Assembly (NCBI GenBank): GCA_903838295.1
Contig: CAILXX010000006.1
Location: forward strand, 62,001 to 126,000
Reading direction: 5' to 3'
Length of the DNA stretch: 64,000 nt
Source of the DNA: an uncultured Actinomycetes bacterium
GTDB taxonomy: Bacteria; Actinomycetota; Actinomycetes; Nanopelagicales; Nanopelagicaceae
Under the pieces are notes generated by a model that was given only the letters and a program-made list of their open reading frames with translations, made no database searches and was not told where the DNA came from. The translations under genes were made by a program, and so were the position numbers. Shown one piece after another: positions 18,211 through 26,543 of this stretch. Position 1 is the first letter of the stretch. Every line of letters starts with the position of its first letter.

Positions 18211-19080
18211 ATGCATACCATCGTCAAGTCGGCCACCAAGACACTTACCATTGGCCATGATCAACCGTTCTGCATTATTGGAGAACGTATCAATCCAACA
18301 GGTCGCAAGAAGTTTCAGGAGCAATTACGTGCGGGTGATTTGTCGGCAATTAATAAGGATGTTGCAGATCAAGTTGCTGGAGGTTGCGACATGCTTGATG
18401 TCAACATGGGTGTGCCTTTAACTGATGAACCAGTTTTGTTGAGCAAGGCCATCAAATTAATTCAAACTTTGACCGATCTACCAATCTGTATTGACTCTTC
18501 GATCATCGAGGCGTTGCAGGCAGGTTTAGAGGCCTATGAAGGCAAGGCCCTCGTAAACAGCGTCACCGGCGAAGATGAGCGTATGGAGATCGTGCTTCCG
18601 CTTATAAAGCAGCACGGGGCCGCGATTATCGCGTTGCCAAATGATGAAACAGGTATCCCAGCAACTGTTGAAGAACGCCTTGTTATTACTGAAAAAATTA
18701 TGCGAGCAGTCGAACATCACGGAATCGCACTCGATGATTTAGTGATTGATCCACTTGCGATGACAGTCGGTGCGGATCCAGAAGCTGTAAAAATTACATT
18801 AGAAACCATCTATCAAATTCGCCAACGTTGGGGCCTTAATATGACTTTGGGAGCATCAAACATCTCCTTCGGTTTGCCTCATCGTCATGCGCTAAATGCG
18901 GCATTTCTGCCAGCGGCAATGAGCGCTGGTTTAACTTCTGCAGTGATGGATGGCCGAACCGCGCAGATTGTGGATGCGGTTCGTGCTTCAGATCTTCTTC
19001 TAGGATTAGATCCTTGGGGTGGAAATTGGATTTCACGGTATCGGGCCGTAGAAGCAGCAAAGGCAGCGGCAGGGGCATAA
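18211..19080 (+). CDS. Methyltetrahydrofolate:corrinoid methyltransferase (MtgA-like, pterin-binding)
   Basis: This 289-residue protein is a pterin-binding TIM barrel. It moves a methyl group from the methylated corrinoid protein to tetrahydrofolate, giving methyl-THF for MetF. Family marks are IGERINPTGRKKF, the DVNMGVP loop, ICIDSS, ALVNSVTG, DPLAMTVGAD and LGASNISFGLPHR. It resembles MtgA of Desulfitobacterium and AcsE/MtrH-like enzymes. A GGAG site precedes the ATG. Its stop lies one base before the proposed ATT start of the reactivation protein gene, so they are probably coupled. Confidence 0.92.
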   Translation: MHTIVKSATKTLTIGHDQPFCIIGERINPTGRKKFQEQLRAGDLSAINKDVADQVAGGCDMLDVNMGVPLTDEPVLLSKAIKLIQTLTDLPICIDSSIIEALQAGLEAYEGKALVNSVTGEDERMEIVLPLIKQHGAAIIALPNDETGIPATVEERLVITEKIMRAVEHHGIALDDLVIDPLAMTVGADPEAVKITLETIYQIRQRWGLNMTLGASNISFGLPHRHALNAAFLPAAMSAGLTSAVMDGRTAQIVDAVRASDLLLGLDPWGGNWISRYRAVEAAKAAAGA

Positions 19081-19081
19081 C

Positions 19082-20986
19082 ATTAGTAAACGCCAGCTAG
19101 AGGAGTCATCACTTCCAGATCATGATGGCACAGGACGGATAAAACTCTCTTTTCGCGCGCTCGAAAAAGATGGCACTGTTGCCAGCGAGAAAGTCATAAC
19201 CGTCCCAACCGGTGTAAGTGCATTTGATGCTGCATCCTGGAACGGCATAGCTATTGATTCGACATGTGGTGGATACGGCACATGTAAAAAGTGTCGCATC
19301 AAGGTTACTGATGGCGAAATTGAACCTTCTAAATTAGATTTCCGAGCATTTTCGCAGGACGAGATCAAAGCCGGCTGGCGGCTTGCATGCATGGTTCGTC
19401 CCGTTCAAAATATTTCAATTGATGTTCCACCACTTACAACTAGGCCAAAGGCTGCAACGGTTGGAGTGGGACGTCAGGTCATATTGCGGCCAGCAGTGCA
19501 GAAACGTTATGTCGAACTTGAATCACCCACGTTGCATGATCAACGTACGGACATAGTTCGACTCTTGGATGCGATCGATGATTTTGAGGCGACTGTTTCA
19601 CTCCCGGTGATGCGTCGACTTCCGGTAGTGCTTCGTAAAGCAGATTACAAAGTAACCGCTGTATTTATCGAGCAAGAGCTGATTGACATCGAGCCAGGGG
19701 ATACCACGTCGATCAGGTACGGAATTGCCTTTGACCTGGGAACTACTACCGTGGTGGCAACCCTCCTAGACCTAAATACAGGTGCTCCGGCAGCGGTAGC
19801 TTCTATGTTAAACAAGCAACAGCCTTTTGGCGCGGATGTAATTACTCGTATAAGTACAACAATGCTTGACCCAGAAGGCCTCAACAAACTGCGTAGCCTG
19901 GCGCAGCAGACTTTGTCAGAATTGACCGAAGAAGTTATCGCTGAAGCAGGGATCGATCGAAATAATATTTATGAAGTTGCCCTTGCTGGTAATGCCACCA
20001 TGACTCAGATCATTCTAGGAATCGATCCAGAGCCACTCGGGGTAGCCCCATTCATTATGGCTAGTGCCACATATCCTGATGTGAGTGCTGCGGAATTGGG
20101 CCTCAATCTGCACCCACTGGCAAGAGCTTTGGTGATGCCATCGCTTGGTGCGTACGTAGGCGGAGACATTATTGCTGGTGCATTGGCATCTGGAATGGAT
20201 CGCGACAAGCGACTGAGATTATTTATTGACGTCGGCACTAACTGCGAAATTATCCTGGGAGATGGCGATCGAATTCTTGCAACAGCGGCTCCTGCCGGAC
20301 CAGCTTTTGAAGCAGCTTCGATCAAATGTGGTGTACGCGCTGCTGCCGGTGCGATCGAGACAGTCAAGGTGAAAGATGGCGAATTGATTATAGGAACCAT
20401 CGAAGATGCACCTGCGATCGGAATATGCGGCTCTGGTCTTGTTGATGCCTGTGCTGTCTTAGTCGAACTTGGCTTGCTAGATGCATCCGGTAAATTTGTT
20501 CCGGACGAGAAAGTTTTAGAAATTGCGCCGCAGCTATCAGATCGATTGTTGATGCGCGAAGGCGAACGCGTCTTTGTTCTTACCTGGGGGAAAAACGTCG
20601 GAGATCCAAGCGACGCTGTATTTTTAAGTCAACGCGACGTTAGAGAATTGCAATTTGCAAAGGCCGCTATTGCAACTGGTTGGGCACTACTGGTTGAAGA
20701 GTTCGGGATTCAAGAAGCCGATATCCAGCAAGTCTTGCTTGCAGGTTCCTTTGGCTCTTACCTCTCGCCAGCGTCGGCGATCAAAATTGGCTTGGTCCCC
20801 AAGATCTCTGTTTTGAGAATCATCTCTGCGGGTAATGTTGCTGGCGAAGGCGCGAAAATGGTGCTTTTATCCGCTCAAGAGCGCAATGGCGCTGATGCTT
20901 TGCTCGAGCAAATTGATTATGTCGAACTTTCTGATCGCTCTGATTTCAACGACAAATTCGTAGAACGCCTAGCCTTTCCGGCATAG
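19082..20986 (+). CDS. Corrinoid-activating Fe-S ATPase (RACo/RamA-like), probably starting at an ATT codon
   Basis: RACo proteins reduce inactive Co(II) corrinoid back to Co(I) using ATP. The C-terminal part is the ASKHA domain (GIAFDLGTTTVVATLLD, ALAGNATMTQIILG, DVGTNCEI, ICGSGLVDA, LLAGSFGSYL). The frame upstream of the first ATG (19391) stays open back to 19052. It encodes a clear [2Fe-2S] ferredoxin domain with Cys62, Cys68 and Cys71 in CGGYGTCKKC and Cys103 in RLACMV. No ATG, GTG, TTG or CTG exists in this upstream part. ATT at 19082 is favoured: it follows the mtgA-like stop, has AGGGGC six bases before it, and gives 634 residues, a normal RACo length. ATA at 19139 is a weaker alternative. 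Starting at 19391 would delete the iron-sulfur domain. Confidence 0.85.
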   Translation: MSKRQLEESSLPDHDGTGRIKLSFRALEKDGTVASEKVITVPTGVSAFDAASWNGIAIDSTCGGYGTCKKCRIKVTDGEIEPSKLDFRAFSQDEIKAGWRLACMVRPVQNISIDVPPLTTRPKAATVGVGRQVILRPAVQKRYVELESPTLHDQRTDIVRLLDAIDDFEATVSLPVMRRLPVVLRKADYKVTAVFIEQELIDIEPGDTTSIRYGIAFDLGTTTVVATLLDLNTGAPAAVASMLNKQQPFGADVITRISTTMLDPEGLNKLRSLAQQTLSELTEEVIAEAGIDRNNIYEVALAGNATMTQIILGIDPEPLGVAPFIMASATYPDVSAAELGLNLHPLARALVMPSLGAYVGGDIIAGALASGMDRDKRLRLFIDVGTNCEIILGDGDRILATAAPAGPAFEAASIKCGVRAAAGAIETVKVKDGELIIGTIEDAPAIGICGSGLVDACAVLVELGLLDASGKFVPDEKVLEIAPQLSDRLLMREGERVFVLTWGKNVGDPSDAVFLSQRDVRELQFAKAAIATGWALLVEEFGIQEADIQQVLLAGSFGSYLSPASAIKIGLVPKISVLRIISAGNVAGEGAKMVLLSAQERNGADALLEQIDYVELSDRSDFNDKFVERLAFPA

Positions 20987-20987
20987 C

Positions 20988-21011
20988 TGAATACTCAGAT
21001 GAATACTCAGA
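20988..21011 (+). repeat. 12-bp tandem duplication at the DUF1638 start
   Basis: TGAATACTCAGA occurs twice in a row (20988-20999, 21000-21011), followed by a partial third copy. Each full copy ends with the A of an ATG, so the gene has two in-frame start codons, at 20999 and 21011, that differ by MNTQ. Confidence 0.75.
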
Positions 21012-21595
21012 TGAATATTGGCATCGTTGCATGTGGTGCAATAGCGACCCATATCGAATCGGTGGCTAAGAATCACAACTTAGATATAACGATCTACCCA
21101 CTCCCGCCGTTGCTTCACAATCATCCAGAGAAAATTGCTGGCGAAGTCGATCAATTGCTTAATGAGATACAAGAAAAACACAGTAAGTGTGCGGTCGCGT
21201 ATGCCGATTGCGGGACATATGGCGCGTTGGATCTCGTGCTAGAACGTCACAATGTGCCACGATTGAGTGGCAATCACTGTTATGACGTCTTTGCTGGCAA
21301 GGCGATGGTCGAAGATTTGCTAGCAGAGAATGCCGGGACCTATTTTCTAACTGACTATTTAGTTAAATCTTTTCACCGAAGTGTGATTGTAGAACTGGGA
21401 TTGGATCGTCGACCAGAGTTACGTGACGATTACTTCAAAAATTACTCGAAGGTAATCTGGTTAGCGCAGTCACCTACTCAAGAATTAGAGAGCGCAGCAA
21501 GGGCAGCTGCAGAATTACTCAAATTACCTCTAGAAATAACGCAGGTCGGTGAAACTGGATTAGCCGATCAAATCCTTAAGCTAGTTGCTGGTTGA
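20999..21595 (+). CDS. DUF1638 domain-containing protein (corrinoid-pathway associated)
   Basis: This is a 198-residue protein of unknown function in the DUF1638 family, which often sits beside MttB/corrinoid methyltransferase genes. Conserved-looking segments carry cysteines: IVACGAIATHIE near the N-terminus, YADCGTYGALD, and SGNHCYDVFAG. Together with nearby His residues they could bind a metal, an Fe-S cluster or the corrinoid. No catalytic function is claimed. It closes the plus-strand arm, 12 bases after the reactivation protein gene. Its 3' end overlaps the formate dehydrogenase alpha gene by 15 bases in convergent orientation. The ATG at 21011 (MNIGIVACGA) may be the real start. Confidence 0.8.
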   Translation: MNTQMNIGIVACGAIATHIESVAKNHNLDITIYPLPPLLHNHPEKIAGEVDQLLNEIQEKHSKCAVAYADCGTYGALDLVLERHNVPRLSGNHCYDVFAGKAMVEDLLAENAGTYFLTDYLVKSFHRSVIVELGLDRRPELRDDYFKNYSKVIWLAQSPTQELESAARAAAELLKLPLEITQVGETGLADQILKLVAG

Positions 21596-24571
21596 TTCGA
21601 GCTCTAGCGCCTTTAATACAACTGGTGATAACAAGGACTTATCAACATCTTCATGAAGATGTTTGCGCATGGTAGGTGTCCAGAATTGAACTATGTGATG
21701 AGCAACTTCTATTTCTGGAGCTCCGCTAGATGGAATATTGGCGGCAATCTGATTAGCCATTCGGACTATTGAAGATAGCTGAATGTTCTTATCAACGTCA
21801 TGTTCGTGGATCGCGCCAGGTCCTTTAGCGCTTGGAGATACCTCTACGGCAGTAACTTTGTATTCTGGACAGTTAGTGGCCCAATCTGAAAAATCGGTAG
21901 TGATGACGTTGGCACCACTTTCTGGGAAATGGAAAGTCGTGTAAACCACTCCGGCAGGGACTTCATCAGTAATTCGAGCACGCATGATTGTGTCTCCCAC
22001 GCGACTTCCGAGTTTTACCCATGTCCCATCTTTGATTCCACGCATTTCTGCATCCGACTCATGGATATCGAGCGTATCTTCTGGATGCCAGATGGAATTT
22101 TGAGTTCGACGGGTCTGGGCTCCTACGTTGTATTGACTCAAAACTCTGCCGGTAGTCAGCAACAGTGGGAATTTCCGATTTGCCTTCTCTTCGGTAGCAA
22201 CAAAAGGTGTCGGCATAAATTTACCTTCACCTCGAACAAATTGATCCTTGTGCATGGTTGGAGTGCCATCCGGTGCGTTGGCAGTAACCGGCCATTGCAA
22301 GCTTCCAGCAGCATCCAATTTTGCAAAAGACACTCCTGCAAAAGTTGGTGTGACAGCAGCGATCTCATCCATGATTGCGGCACCATTTTCATAGCTCATC
22401 GGGTAACCCATTGCAGTGGCCAAATCGCAAGTAACTTCGTATTCACTCTTGCCAGTTTTGCTCGGCATGACCGGGCGTACCCGATTAATTCGTCTTTCGG
22501 CATTGGTAAAAGTTCCATCTTTTTCAAGGAAAGAAGTGCCGGGTAAAAAGACATGTGCAAATTTCGACGTTTCATTTAAGAACAGATCCTGGACAATGAC
22601 CATATCCATTGCACGAAGTGCTGCATGCACGTGGACGGTATTTGGATCAGACTGAGCAATGTCTTCACCCTGGATATAAAGTCCCTTGAACTCGCCGGCA
22701 AGGGCAGCATCGAACATATTTGGTATGCGCAAGCCAGGTTGTGAAGGAAGTGTCACTTCCCACTTTCTATCAAAGATTGCGCGAGCGTCAGGATCAGAGA
22801 TATGGCGATACCCAGATAATTCGTGAGGGAATGAACCCATGTCGCAAGAACCTTGGACATTGTTCTGTCCCCGCAGCGGATTAACTCCAACGCCTTTGCG
22901 GCCAATATTTCCGGTAGCCATGGCTAGATTCGCGATTCCCATAACCATTGTTGAACCTTGCGAGTGTTCGGTTACTCCAAGGCCATAATAAATTGCTCCA
23001 TTTGGCGCTGCTGCAAAGTGACGAGCGGCTTGGCGGATGTTTTCTGCCGGCACACGCGTGAATTCTTCTAGCGCTTCAGGACTATTTTCTGGCAATCTAA
23101 TGAAGGATTCCCATTGGGCAAATGACTCTAGGTCGCAACGAGCATTAACAAATTCACGGTCTATCAAACCTTCGGTGGCTATGACATGCGCGAGGGCGTT
23201 GATGACAGCAACGTTTGTACCGGGCATCAGTTGTAAATGGTGTTCTGCTTTGACGTGTGGTGTACGAACAAATGGAATCACGCGAGGATCAATGACGATT
23301 AGTGATGCGCCTTTACGTAACGCTTTCTTCATTCGTGAGGCAAAGACTGGGTGCGCTGCAGTTGGGTTTGCGCCAATTAGCATGATGACATCCGCGTGTT
23401 CGACTGACTCAAAATCCTGAGTTCCGGCGGATGTACCAAAAGTTTGCTTTAGACCATAACCGGTAGGGGAGTGGCAGACACGTGCACAGGTATCGATATT
23501 GTTATTTCCAAAGGCAGCACGTACTAATTTTGTCACCACAAATACTTCTTCATTTGTGCAGCGTGAAGAAGATATTCCACCGATTGCGTTTACCCCAAGC
23601 TCAGATTGAATCTTTTTTAGACCATTTGATGCGTACTCAATAGCTTCTTGCCACGAAACTTTTTGCCATTCGTCGTTGATCGACTTTCTGATCATTGGGG
23701 ATGTGATGCGATCATCATGTGTGGCATAACCCCAAGCAAATCTTCCCTTGACGCAAGAGTGACCTTCATTTGCACCACCATCCTTAAGTGGGACCATGCG
23801 GACTAATTCATCACCTTTTAGTTCGGCTTTGAAGGAACATCCGACGCCGCAGTATGCACACGTTGTTACTACAGATCGAGTCGGGCTTCCGATTGTAAGA
23901 AGGGTCTTTTCGGTCAAGGCGCCAGTTGGACAAGCTTGCACACAGGCACCACAAGAGACGCATTCGGATTCGATAAACGAGGTGCCGGATGAAGAAACTC
24001 GAGCTTCAAAACCACGATTTTCAATAGTTAAAGCGAAGGTACCCTGTACCTCATCACACGCACGTACGCAGCGATTGCAAACTATGCATTCGGTGGAGTC
24101 AAAGGTGAAATATGGATTTGATTCATCTTTAGGAAGATCTAAGTGAGTCTTTCCTGAGTATCGAATCTCCTTTAGCCCAACTTCTCGGGCCATACCGTGC
24201 ATTTTACATTCCTCGCCAGTGGCACAATTTTCCGGATGATCAGACATGTAAAGTTCCATGACGCCTTGGCGCAGACGGTCGAGCTTCTCTGACTTTGTTG
24301 AGACCTTCATTCCGTCTGCAACTGGCGTTGTACAAGAAGAAGGAGTGCCATTTCTTCCATCAATTTCGACGATACAGAGTCGGCAAGAGCCAAATGCATT
24401 TAACTTATCAGTGGCACAGAGTTTTGGAACAGTCACGCCAGCGTTAATTGCTGCTCGCATGATGGATGTATCAGCTGGCACTTCTATGGTGGTGCCGTCA
24501 ATTGTGACTATAACTTTTTCAGTTCGCTTACTTGCCGGGGTCCCGAAGTCTGGTTCAATTAGTAGGGTCAT
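21581..24571 (-). CDS. fdsA: NAD-linked formate dehydrogenase, molybdenum (alpha) subunit
   Basis: The catalytic subunit oxidises formate to CO2. In its 996 residues, a [2Fe-2S] domain (about 20-95; C52, C63, C66, C80) comes first. A His/Cys cluster segment (DHPENC...C, about 112-122) follows, then two [4Fe-4S] motifs (CIVCNRCVRAC near 162 and CVSCGACVQAC near 204), the CAYCGVGC cluster near 238, and the large bis-MGD domains. The metal-ligand position is Cys366 in CARVCHSPTGYG. Its codon is TGC (23474-23476), so this is a cysteine and not a selenocysteine enzyme. The layout matches FdsA of soluble NAD-dependent formate dehydrogenases. Its start overlaps the fdsB stop as ATGA. Confidence 0.95.
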   Translation of the reverse strand: MTLLIEPDFGTPASKRTEKVIVTIDGTTIEVPADTSIMRAAINAGVTVPKLCATDKLNAFGSCRLCIVEIDGRNGTPSSCTTPVADGMKVSTKSEKLDRLRQGVMELYMSDHPENCATGEECKMHGMAREVGLKEIRYSGKTHLDLPKDESNPYFTFDSTECIVCNRCVRACDEVQGTFALTIENRGFEARVSSSGTSFIESECVSCGACVQACPTGALTEKTLLTIGSPTRSVVTTCAYCGVGCSFKAELKGDELVRMVPLKDGGANEGHSCVKGRFAWGYATHDDRITSPMIRKSINDEWQKVSWQEAIEYASNGLKKIQSELGVNAIGGISSSRCTNEEVFVVTKLVRAAFGNNNIDTCARVCHSPTGYGLKQTFGTSAGTQDFESVEHADVIMLIGANPTAAHPVFASRMKKALRKGASLIVIDPRVIPFVRTPHVKAEHHLQLMPGTNVAVINALAHVIATEGLIDREFVNARCDLESFAQWESFIRLPENSPEALEEFTRVPAENIRQAARHFAAAPNGAIYYGLGVTEHSQGSTMVMGIANLAMATGNIGRKGVGVNPLRGQNNVQGSCDMGSFPHELSGYRHISDPDARAIFDRKWEVTLPSQPGLRIPNMFDAALAGEFKGLYIQGEDIAQSDPNTVHVHAALRAMDMVIVQDLFLNETSKFAHVFLPGTSFLEKDGTFTNAERRINRVRPVMPSKTGKSEYEVTCDLATAMGYPMSYENGAAIMDEIAAVTPTFAGVSFAKLDAAGSLQWPVTANAPDGTPTMHKDQFVRGEGKFMPTPFVATEEKANRKFPLLLTTGRVLSQYNVGAQTRRTQNSIWHPEDTLDIHESDAEMRGIKDGTWVKLGSRVGDTIMRARITDEVPAGVVYTTFHFPESGANVITTDFSDWATNCPEYKVTAVEVSPSAKGPGAIHEHDVDKNIQLSSIVRMANQIAANIPSSGAPEIEVAHHIVQFWTPTMRKHLHEDVDKSLLSPVVLKALELESTSN

Positions 24572-26121
24572 TTCGCTACCTCCACTCGACTATCAAAATC
24601 CTCCGGAAAGTTAATCATCGCACTTTTAACAGGCATTGGAGTCAACCCGCCCATTGCGCACAGCGAACCATCGGTCATTACTTCGCAGAGATCTAAAAGC
24701 AACTTCTTGTTCGACTCTGGGTTATGACCATCAATAATCAATTGAATTGTCTCAGCGCCTCGAGTGGAGCCAAGACGGCAAGGAGTGCATTTGCCGCAGG
24801 ATTCAATTGCACAAAATTCCATGGCGAACTTTGCCTGCACTGCTAGGTCAACATTCTCATCAAATATAACGAGGCCACCATGCCCAAGCATCCCTCCAGC
24901 TGCGATCAAAGATTCGTAATCCATAGAAATGCCAAAATTCTTCACCGCAAAATAGGCGCCTAGTGGTCCACCAATTTGGACGGCTTTAACTGGTTTTCCA
25001 GAGAAAGTTCCGCCACCATAATCCATTACTAATTTTTCGAGGGTGATACCAAATCCGGTTTCGACTATGCCGCCACGTTTGACATTGCCAGCGATTTGAA
25101 AGATTTGAGTACCCAGTGATCGACCAACACCGCGTGATTTGTACGAAGCAGCCCCATCAGCCAAGACCGCCGGAACGCTAGAAAGTGTCAGTACATTATT
25201 GATGACAGTAGGTTTCCCAAAAAGTCCAGATATGGCAGGCAGCGGCGGCTTGGATCTAACAACGCCCCGCTTACCTTCGATACTTTCTAGCATTGCGGTT
25301 TCTTCTCCGCATACATAAGAGCCAGCACCAATTCTAATTTTCACATTAAATGTTCGCCCAGAACCCAGAATATTTGGGCCAAGTAATTTGAATTCTTGCG
25401 CAATGGCGATTGCTGCTTCTAATTGTGCAATAGCGGCTGGATATTCTGACCGAATATAGATGATGCCTTCTTTTGCACCTACCGCGATCCCAGCGATAGT
25501 CATTCCTTCGATTAATGTGAATGGATCGCCTTCCATCAAGATCCGGTCTGCAAAGGTCCCGCTATCGCCTTCGTCGGCGTTACAGCAAATGTATTTGGTC
25601 TCACTTGATGCTTCTGAAACCGTCTTCCATTTAATGCCAGCGGGGAAGCCAGCTCCACCTCTGCCACGCAAACCTGATTCTGTTACTTCTGCAATTATCT
25701 CTTTTTCGCTGATCGCCAATGCGCGACGTAGGCCTACCAATCCACCATTGGATTCATAATCTACGATAGAAAGTGGATCAATGATTCCTACTCGCTTAAA
25801 AGTAATTCGATCTTGTTCTGCAAGCCATGGCAACTCATCAACCTTGTTGATGCAGAGTTGGTGTGCGCCACCCTCCAAGAATTTCGCTTTAAATAGGTCT
25901 GCTACATCTGCAACCTGTACCGGTCCATAACCGATTCGATCTGCGCCCACCTGCACTTCTACTAATGGTTCTAGCCAAAGTGCGCCTCGAGTACCGTTTC
26001 GAATTATTTCGACTGAGAGATTTTCCGCCACCGCACGTCGTGCTATTTCTAGGGCAACATCATCGGCCCCGACTGAAACCGCTGCGCTATCTCTTGGGAT
26101 GAATATCTTTATTGTGCTCAT
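24568..26121 (-). CDS. fdsB: NAD-linked formate dehydrogenase, beta (NuoF-like) subunit
   Basis: This subunit passes electrons from the alpha subunit to NAD+ through FMN and a [4Fe-4S] cluster. The 517 residues have an N-terminal thioredoxin-like region (about 1-110) and the NuoF core with the FMN/NADH motif GRGGAGFPAGIKW, YICCNADEGDSGTF and SGAYxCGEE-like GAGSYVCGEETA. The cluster-binding ESCGKCTPCRLG lies about 80 residues from the end. It overlaps both neighbours by ATGA. The fdsG-fdsB-fdsA order and the subunit lengths match the Fds complex rather than respiratory complex I. Confidence 0.94.
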   Translation of the reverse strand: MSTIKIFIPRDSAAVSVGADDVALEIARRAVAENLSVEIIRNGTRGALWLEPLVEVQVGADRIGYGPVQVADVADLFKAKFLEGGAHQLCINKVDELPWLAEQDRITFKRVGIIDPLSIVDYESNGGLVGLRRALAISEKEIIAEVTESGLRGRGGAGFPAGIKWKTVSEASSETKYICCNADEGDSGTFADRILMEGDPFTLIEGMTIAGIAVGAKEGIIYIRSEYPAAIAQLEAAIAIAQEFKLLGPNILGSGRTFNVKIRIGAGSYVCGEETAMLESIEGKRGVVRSKPPLPAISGLFGKPTVINNVLTLSSVPAVLADGAASYKSRGVGRSLGTQIFQIAGNVKRGGIVETGFGITLEKLVMDYGGGTFSGKPVKAVQIGGPLGAYFAVKNFGISMDYESLIAAGGMLGHGGLVIFDENVDLAVQAKFAMEFCAIESCGKCTPCRLGSTRGAETIQLIIDGHNPESNKKLLLDLCEVMTDGSLCAMGGLTPMPVKSAMINFPEDFDSRVEVAK

Positions 26122-26543
26122 CTAATAACCGCTGCAATCTTCGCTGCCGTCGCACGACCAATGAGTTTCCCATTGACCATGACCGCTGGGCCAAGGGCAC
26201 AGTTACCAAAGCAGTAAGCATCAGTGACCTGATCTTTGTATTGGTTTTTGAGTGCTTTCTCTAAATCGCGTGAACCTACGGCTTGGCAGGCTTCGGCAAC
26301 ACAGATGTGTATTGCATTTGCTAATGGTGGGGTAGTCCGTAGATCGTGATAAAAAGTTAGAACCCCGTGAACATCGGCTCTGGAAACGTTGAAGAAAGTC
26401 GCCACTAAAGCAACCGCTTCTACATGAACATACCCGAACTCCGCTTGTAGCGCTTGTAGCGCAATCAGAACTGGACCTGGTTCATGCCGCAGTGGCTCAA
26501 GGAGAGCCAGTGCGTGATCTTTTGACCAGGTTGCAGTACTCAT
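26118..26543 (-). CDS. fdsG: NAD-linked formate dehydrogenase, gamma (NuoE-like) subunit
   Basis: This 141-residue thioredoxin-fold protein carries a [2Fe-2S] cluster through C-x4-C (CVAEAC) and C-x3-C (CFGNC), both visible in the second half. The preceding part (LQAEFGYV, ATFFNVSRADVHGVLTFYHD) is typical of NuoE/FdsG. The product completes the FdsABG complex. It overlaps fdsB (ATGA), and its ATG overlaps the fhs stop by one base. No FdsD-like small subunit gene was seen nearby, and FdhD is encoded in another unit. Confidence 0.93.
   Translation of the reverse strand: MSTATWSKDHALALLEPLRHEPGPVLIALQALQAEFGYVHVEAVALVATFFNVSRADVHGVLTFYHDLRTTPPLANAIHICVAEACQAVGSRDLEKALKNQYKDQVTDAYCFGNCALGPAVMVNGKLIGRATAAKIAAVIR

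Noticed and set aside
19052-19080. Programmed frameshift fusing the methyl-THF methyltransferase to the reactivator
   Set aside because: Both proteins have complete, normal lengths on their own with the ATT start, and no strong slippery sequence or downstream structure was recognised. It is kept only as an alternative.
19122-19142. ATG ATG at 19122-19127 as start of the corrinoid reactivator
   Set aside because: These codons are in another frame, which stops at TAA after six codons.
23474-23476. Possible selenocysteine in the formate dehydrogenase alpha subunit
   Set aside because: The codon at the metal-ligand position reads TGC (cysteine), not TGA.
26118-26543. Respiratory complex I subunits NuoE/NuoF/NuoG
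   Set aside because: Only three Nuo-like genes are present, the large subunit has the formate dehydrogenase motif CARVCHSPTGYG, and formate-THF ligase and fdhD are in the region; this is a formate dehydrogenase.
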